A stretch of DNA of 64,000 nucleotides from Mucinivorans sp036654415 (GTDB lineage Bacteria > Bacteroidota > Bacteroidia > Bacteroidales > Rikenellaceae). This document shows, piece after piece, positions 59,858 to 64,000 of the stretch (position 1 is its first letter; every line of letters starts with the position of its first letter). The position numbers and the translations under genes were made by a program. The DNA lies in the NCBI GenBank assembly GCA_036654415.1, contig JAVVSB010000005.1, positions 8,118 through 72,117 on the forward strand. Direction: 5' to 3'. The notes under the pieces are model-generated. The model saw only the letters and a program-made list of their open reading frames with translations, was not told the DNA's origin and ran no database searches.

Positions 59858-61414
59858 ATGGTAAAAAACATAGAGATAACCCTGACTCCCAAACAGGCCT
59901 CCACCGAGAGTGATTATATGGATGCAGCGGCTAAAGCCGCTGGTGTAGAGCGTGGAGCGATAGCCTCGGTGCGTATTATTCGCCGCTCGATAGATGCCCG
60001 CAAAAGAGGAGATATAAAGGTAGTTATGGCTTTGGAACTTTATGTAGATGAACCAGGGGCAGCGGACGAATTCCATGCCCAGTGGGGTGATGTAAGTAGA
60101 GCCACTGCTGTGGTTGTGGTGGGTGCTGGTCCTGCGGGGCTTTTTGCGGCTCTGGAGCTTGTGGAGTTGGGCTACCGTCCTATTGTGTTGGAACGAGGTA
60201 AAAATGTGAGCGAGCGAAAGTTTGATATTGCGGCCCTGAACCGTAACGAGGCTGTTAATGGTGATTCTAATTATGCCTTTGGAGAGGGGGGGGCTGGGAC
60301 ATACTCCGATGGTAAACTATATACAAGGAGTAAGAAAAGAGGCTCTAATCGTCGTGCTCTAGAGATATTCTGTTATCATGGAGCTTCTCCAGAAATACTC
60401 TATGAGTCTCATCCTCATATTGGTACTGATAAATTGCCACGTATCATAAAGGCCATGCGCCAAACAATTGTGGCTTCTGGTGGGGTGGTGCTTTTTAACT
60501 CTCGTGTCAAGGAGTTACTGATTGAAGATAGTAAAATCAAGGGCGTTGTGACAGAATCAGGAGAGCGGGTCGAGGGGGCAGCTGTGGTGTTGGCAACGGG
60601 GCATTCGGCACGCGATATATATGAAATGTTGCACCGTAATGGCGTACTGCTTGAGGCCAAGAATTTTGCTGTGGGGCTTCGCGTTGAGCACCCCCAGGCT
60701 CTCATTGATATGATTCAGTATAAACAGCCTGCTGGGGAATATCTTCCTGCGGCAAGTTATAACCTTGTGGCTCAGGCCAAGGGGCGAGGAGTGTATAGTT
60801 TTTGCATGTGTCCAGGGGGATTTATTGTGCCAGCTATGACTTCGGCAGGGGAGTGTGTGATTAATGGTATGTCGCCCAGTGGTCGTAATAATATCTATGC
60901 CAATTCTGGTATTGTAACCGAAGTTAGACGCGAGGATATTGCCGATTACGAACAACATTTTGGAGTGATGGCTGGACTTCGTTTTCAGGAGCAGTTGGAG
61001 CAGATGGCTTTTGCTCAGGGCGGAGGGGCTCAGGTGGCTCCGGCACAGCGTCTGACCGATTTTGTCGATGGTAGGCATACATCTATGGTCTTGCCGACCT
61101 CGTACCACCCAGGCCTGGTGCCAAGCGATATAGACCATTGGTTGCCGAAGTTTGTGGGTGGGGCTCTGCGTGATGGTTTTCGTCAATTTGACGGTAAGAT
61201 GCGCGGCTTTCTAACCTCCGAAGCCCAAGTCATCGGGGTTGAAAGTCGCACCAGTTCACCACTTCGGATTCCGCGCTCAAGGGATACTTATATGCATCCA
61301 CAAATTATGGGACTCTACCCCACTGGTGAGGGGGCAGGCTTTGCTGGTGGAATAATATCCTCAGCTGTTGATGGTATGGTAGTGGCTAGTGCTGTTGCGG
61401 AGTATGTAAAATAG
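59858..61414 (+). CDS. FAD-dependent dehydrogenase (COG2509 type)
   Basis: Flavoprotein of 518 residues. The N-terminal 80 residues precede an FAD Rossmann motif VVVGAGPAGLFAALEL, and GEGGAGTYSDGKLYTR and VVLATGHSARDIYE match the uncharacterised FAD-dependent dehydrogenase family near GidA and GltD-like oxidoreductases. The C-terminal GLYPTGEGAGFAGGI is the second FAD contact. The substrate is unknown. It starts 3 bases after the LolA-like gene. No -7 box is visible in between. Confidence 0.87.
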   Translation: MVKNIEITLTPKQASTESDYMDAAAKAAGVERGAIASVRIIRRSIDARKRGDIKVVMALELYVDEPGAADEFHAQWGDVSRATAVVVVGAGPAGLFAALELVELGYRPIVLERGKNVSERKFDIAALNRNEAVNGDSNYAFGEGGAGTYSDGKLYTRSKKRGSNRRALEIFCYHGASPEILYESHPHIGTDKLPRIIKAMRQTIVASGGVVLFNSRVKELLIEDSKIKGVVTESGERVEGAAVVLATGHSARDIYEMLHRNGVLLEAKNFAVGLRVEHPQALIDMIQYKQPAGEYLPAASYNLVAQAKGRGVYSFCMCPGGFIVPAMTSAGECVINGMSPSGRNNIYANSGIVTEVRREDIADYEQHFGVMAGLRFQEQLEQMAFAQGGGAQVAPAQRLTDFVDGRHTSMVLPTSYHPGLVPSDIDHWLPKFVGGALRDGFRQFDGKMRGFLTSEAQVIGVESRTSSPLRIPRSRDTYMHPQIMGLYPTGEGAGFAGGIISSAVDGMVVASAVAEYVK

Positions 61415-61427
61415 TGTTGTAAATAGG

Positions 61428-61617
61428 TTATGCTACACCATTGAACTCTTTTAACTCTTTTGTGGTCTCCATCAATGTGCGAATGTGGTTTGATGACCAA
61501 TAGAGGATAAAACAATCTATTGCAATACCGATTGGGATAAACAGATACACAACGTTTGGGTACAGATAGTCGTAAAAATTTTCTAAAAACTATATATTCT
61601 CGACAATTCTTTTTCAT
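61428..61617 (-). pseudogene. Possible frameshifted small membrane protein gene
   Basis: On the minus strand an ATG at 61617 is followed by coding-like sequence that needs two +1 corrections, each at a homopolymer: A5 (61610-61614) and T5 (61586-61590). With both corrected the product is about 63 residues beginning MKKELSRIYSFLENFYDYLY, then a membrane helix (VVYLFIPIGIAIDCFILYW), then a charged tail ending in TAA at 61428. The uncorrected frame ends early. It is either a decayed gene or two sequencing errors. The family is unknown. Confidence 0.35.
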
Positions 61618-61678
61618 TACTTGTAATGAGCCTCTGTCAAATGCCATAAACACTCATTGTTGTTTCGTCGAAATGTAT

Positions 61679-61686
61679 TATATTTG
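61679..61686 (+). promoter_or_regulatory. Upstream -7 box of the S9 peptidase gene
   Basis: TATATTTG with TTG at 61657-61659, spacing 19. A second candidate TATTTTTG is at 61722-61729. Confidence 0.55.
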
Positions 61687-61772
61687 TATCATAAGTTGGA
61701 CACAGTGATAATGATGGGTGTTATTTTTGGGTTTTGACAATTCGGATTAAAGTTGAATATAAAAATTATGAT

Positions 61773-63881
61773 ATGAGAAAAATCTTAACAATGTTAACAT
61801 TAGCTTCGCTTATGACCTCGTGCGGTGGCACTGTTGATTCCAAGAGCAACAGTGGAGGTAAGGATTTTGTAGCCGACACAGCTCTTACAGAGCAACAGAA
61901 AACCGCGAGAGTCTTCACCCCTGAAATTATGTGGAAGATGGGACGTGTGGCCTCGACAATACTCTCGCCCGACGGGTCACAATTTGTCTACGCATTGTCT
62001 TATTACGATATGGCTCAAAACGCTGGTACCACTGCCTTATGGGTACAACCTTTCGAGGGTGGACAAGCCATTCAAATCACCGATAACAAGGGTAAAGACC
62101 ATTCGCCAGCTTGGTCACACGATGGTAATACTATATATTTCCTAAGCGACCGTGGTGGCTCGCAACAAGTGTGGGCTGTGGGTACTGATGGTTCATCGCT
62201 CCGCCAACTCTCCTTTATGGATAAGGATGTGACGGGTTTTGGAATCTCGCCCAAGGGTGATAAGGCGTGGCTGGTCATGGAGGTGGCTGTCGAAAAAGTG
62301 GCTTCAGCTCAGATTTATGATAGCCTTGATAAGTCCCAGGCTCTGATTTACGATGATTTAATGGAACGCCATTGGGATTGTTGGGAAGATGGAGATTACA
62401 GCCATCTGTTTGTGGCCGCAGTCACCGACAATGGCATCACCACCCCTGAGGATATTACTCCTGATGAACCATGGGATATACCTACGGCTCCAGATTTTGA
62501 CAACGCTGAAATCACATGGAATAATGGTGGTACGGCATTGATATACACGGCTCGCAAATTGCAGGGCTACCAATATGCGATGAGTACCAACACTGACCTC
62601 TATTTGTATACCGTAGAGAGCAAAAAAACATTCAACCTCACCGATGGTATGGTGGGTTACGATAAGTACCCTGTTTTTTCGCCAGATGATAAGTGGGTGG
62701 CTTGGCTGTCGATGGAGCGAGCTGGTGTTGAGTCGGACAAAAGTAGACTCATGGTGCAACAGGTGCCCACTGGCGAACGTAAATATCTGACTCGTAATTT
62801 TGACTATAATGCTGCTAATGTAAGTTGGAGTTCTGATTGTCAAACACTCTTCTTTATTGCCCCAATCGAGGCAACACACCAAATATGCTCTGTGGACGTA
62901 GCCAGTAGTCAGGTAAAGGTTCTGACTCAAGGAGACCATGACTATTGTACCTTTTCAAAGGTGGGTGACAGAATGGTGGCCGAAAAGACTACAATCAGTA
63001 TGGCTACTGAAATTTTTGCGGTCAATCTAACCGATGGAACCGATTCTCAGGTGAGTTTTATTAACAAACGTATCTACGACAACGTAGATATGGGGCGTGT
63101 TGACAAACGGTGGATTACAACTACCGATGGTAAAAAAATGTTGACTTGGGTGATATTGCCACCAAACTTCGACTCTACCAAGAAGTACCCAACACTGCTT
63201 TATTGCCAGGGTGGTCCACAGTCGGTGGTTTCGCAACGCTGGTCTTACCGTTGGAACTATCAGCTCATGGCCTCGCAGGGGTATATTGTCGTGGCACCCA
63301 ATCGTCGTGGATTACCTAGCTTTGGGCAAGAGTGGTTGGACCAAATATCTGGCGACTATGCTGGCCAAAATATCAAGGACTACTTCTCGGCCATTGATTG
63401 TCTGTCGAAGGAACCGTACGTGGATAAAGATAAGTTGGGTTGTGTGGGTGCATCCTATGGAGGTTATTCGGTATTCTATATTGCTGGTCACCATCAAAAG
63501 CGATTCAAAGCCTTTATCTCTCACTGCGGGATATTTGACTTTACCAGTATGTACGGTGAAACCGAAGAACTTTGGTTTGTAAACCAGGACTATGGAGGAG
63601 CCTATTGGGAAAAAGACAATAAAGTGGCCCAAAAATCATATGCTAATTCACCCCACCAGTTTGTCAATAATTGGGATACCCCAATAATGATAATCACGGG
63701 GATGAAAGATTTTCGTATCCCTTATACTCAGAGCCTCGAAGCCTTTACTGCGGCTAAGGCACATGGGCTAGATGCTCGTTTGGTGGTCTTTGAAAATGAA
63801 GCTCATCAAGTTTTTAAACCACAAAATTCACTGGTTTGGAATAGAGAATTTTTTGGGTGGCTTGATAAATATCTAAAATAG
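61773..63881 (+). CDS. S9-family peptidase, lipoprotein (prolyl oligopeptidase/DPP type)
   Basis: Serine peptidase of 702 residues. The ATG at 61773 gives a signal peptide with lipobox LMTSC, so it is probably membrane-anchored in the periplasm. The N-terminal WD-like beta-propeller has ILSPDGSQFVYA, GGSQQVWAV and DKWVAWLS repeats. The catalytic hydrolase domain has the nucleophile in GASYGGYSVF, the Asp in GMKDFRIPY and the His in NEAHQVF. It cleaves oligopeptides, and the tandem propeller limits it to short substrates. It is followed by a clear terminator. Confidence 0.92.
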   Translation: MRKILTMLTLASLMTSCGGTVDSKSNSGGKDFVADTALTEQQKTARVFTPEIMWKMGRVASTILSPDGSQFVYALSYYDMAQNAGTTALWVQPFEGGQAIQITDNKGKDHSPAWSHDGNTIYFLSDRGGSQQVWAVGTDGSSLRQLSFMDKDVTGFGISPKGDKAWLVMEVAVEKVASAQIYDSLDKSQALIYDDLMERHWDCWEDGDYSHLFVAAVTDNGITTPEDITPDEPWDIPTAPDFDNAEITWNNGGTALIYTARKLQGYQYAMSTNTDLYLYTVESKKTFNLTDGMVGYDKYPVFSPDDKWVAWLSMERAGVESDKSRLMVQQVPTGERKYLTRNFDYNAANVSWSSDCQTLFFIAPIEATHQICSVDVASSQVKVLTQGDHDYCTFSKVGDRMVAEKTTISMATEIFAVNLTDGTDSQVSFINKRIYDNVDMGRVDKRWITTTDGKKMLTWVILPPNFDSTKKYPTLLYCQGGPQSVVSQRWSYRWNYQLMASQGYIVVAPNRRGLPSFGQEWLDQISGDYAGQNIKDYFSAIDCLSKEPYVDKDKLGCVGASYGGYSVFYIAGHHQKRFKAFISHCGIFDFTSMYGETEELWFVNQDYGGAYWEKDNKVAQKSYANSPHQFVNNWDTPIMIITGMKDFRIPYTQSLEAFTAAKAHGLDARLVVFENEAHQVFKPQNSLVWNREFFGWLDKYLK

Positions 63882-63895
63882 TATCGGTATATATA

Positions 63896-63931
63896 ACAGG
63901 AGCGGTTACCTTTTGGGGTAGCCGCTCCTGT
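63896..63931 (+). terminator. Terminator after the S9 peptidase gene
   Basis: Stem ACAGGAGCGGTTACC (63896-63910) with GGTAGCCGCTCCTGT (63917-63931), one G-T pair, a 6-base loop, then TCTGTTTTAT. It probably also ends the convergent gene at the window edge. Confidence 0.88.
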
Positions 63932-63953
63932 CTGTTTTATGCTGCTTAGCTTA

Positions 63954-64000
63954 TTACAGTGAGAACTCTTTACGGAGCATATCCACTGCATCAAGTTTTT
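63954..64000 (-). CDS. C-terminal end of a gene running off the window
   Basis: Minus-strand frame ending KLDAVDMLRKEFSL and TAA at 63954-63956, directly behind a terminator. The 15 visible residues read like a natural C-terminus but are too few to name the family. Confidence 0.5.
   Translation of the reverse strand, partial: KLDAVDMLRKEFSL

Larger units (their letters stand above)
61415..61772. other. 358-bp intergenic region with two promoter boxes and a decayed small gene
   Basis: It holds TATATTTG (61679-61686, with a TTG 19 bases upstream) and TATTTTTG (61722-61729) for the S9 peptidase gene. On the opposite strand there is a small frame with two apparent frameshifts (61428-61617). No RNA gene is apparent. 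Confidence 0.6.

Noticed and set aside
60557..61186. 209-codon open frame opposite the FAD dehydrogenase gene
   Set aside because: His/Ser-rich shadow of a real gene; no recognisable domain.
62358..62939. 193-codon open frame opposite the S9 peptidase gene
   Set aside because: Antisense to the beta-propeller of a well-supported peptidase, with unnatural composition and no start context.

Overview
This is ordinary chromosomal DNA from an anaerobic or microaerophilic Bacteroidota bacterium, most likely order Bacteroidales. Evidence for this is the promoter grammar (TAnnTTTG -7 boxes before many genes), the DUF4493-type and Porin_10-type envelope proteins, the bifunctional DAHP synthase/chorismate mutase, PPi-type phosphofructokinase, an anaerobic sulfatase-maturase-type radical SAM enzyme and a BioG-type biotin route. 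I cannot name a genus. I see no tRNA, rRNA, CRISPR array, insertion sequence, prophage or integrase, so the window looks like core genome with a few accessory genes.

Layout. 1-4206: three membrane subunits of a group-4-hydrogenase/complex-I-like ion pump (hyfB, hyfC, hyfE), then thiM. 4207-4720: a long regulatory gap with an (AC)16 tract. 4721-8048: soluble PAS histidine kinase, then cysE-cysK for cysteine synthesis. 8139-10616: two lipoprotein genes. 10764-16321: HAD phosphatase, rex, a riboflavin-kinase-less FAD synthetase, nagB, a dicarboxylate/amino-acid symporter, an orphan cydB and a DksA-like protein. 16393-22008: zinc-type CDF exporter, OprO/P-type porin, radical SAM maturase, YbbR-like protein, obgE. 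22118-25221: radical SAM protein of unknown role and cysteine desulfidase. 25578-30816: class II aldolase, PPi-PFK, glutamate dehydrogenase, an aminotransferase. 30988-34470: pssA, a large porin, a lytic transglycosylase. 34486-37424: the aromatic operon pheA-tyrA-DAHP synthase, preceded by a Phe/Tyr-rich leader peptide and an attenuator hairpin. 37510-40096: fabI, adk and a ThiL-like protein with altered active-site residues. 40108-44599: a MarR-controlled TolC/EmrA/EmrB-type efflux operon. 44655-49723: hydrolase, GT39 glycosyltransferase, M16 protease pair. 49701-57278 (minus): eight overlapping genes, alaS, argF, comB, DUF2007, bioF, bioG, bioC, bioD. 57349-63881: M23 pair, LolA-like carrier, FAD dehydrogenase, S9 peptidase lipoprotein.

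The regulatory layer is the most interesting part. The aromatic operon appears to be controlled by ribosome-mediated transcription attenuation sensing both Phe and Tyr. Five divergent gene pairs share very compact back-to-back promoters. At 47176-47209 the promoter pair is a single perfect 34-bp palindrome that contains both start codons, which predicts leaderless mRNAs in both directions. The MarR gene has a perfect 30-bp palindrome over its own -33 region. At protein level, the main oddities are a ThiL homologue that has lost several metal-binding aspartates, active/degenerate pairs of M16 and M23 peptidases, an FAD synthetase lacking its kinase half, and a ComB homologue embedded between alaS/argF and the biotin genes.
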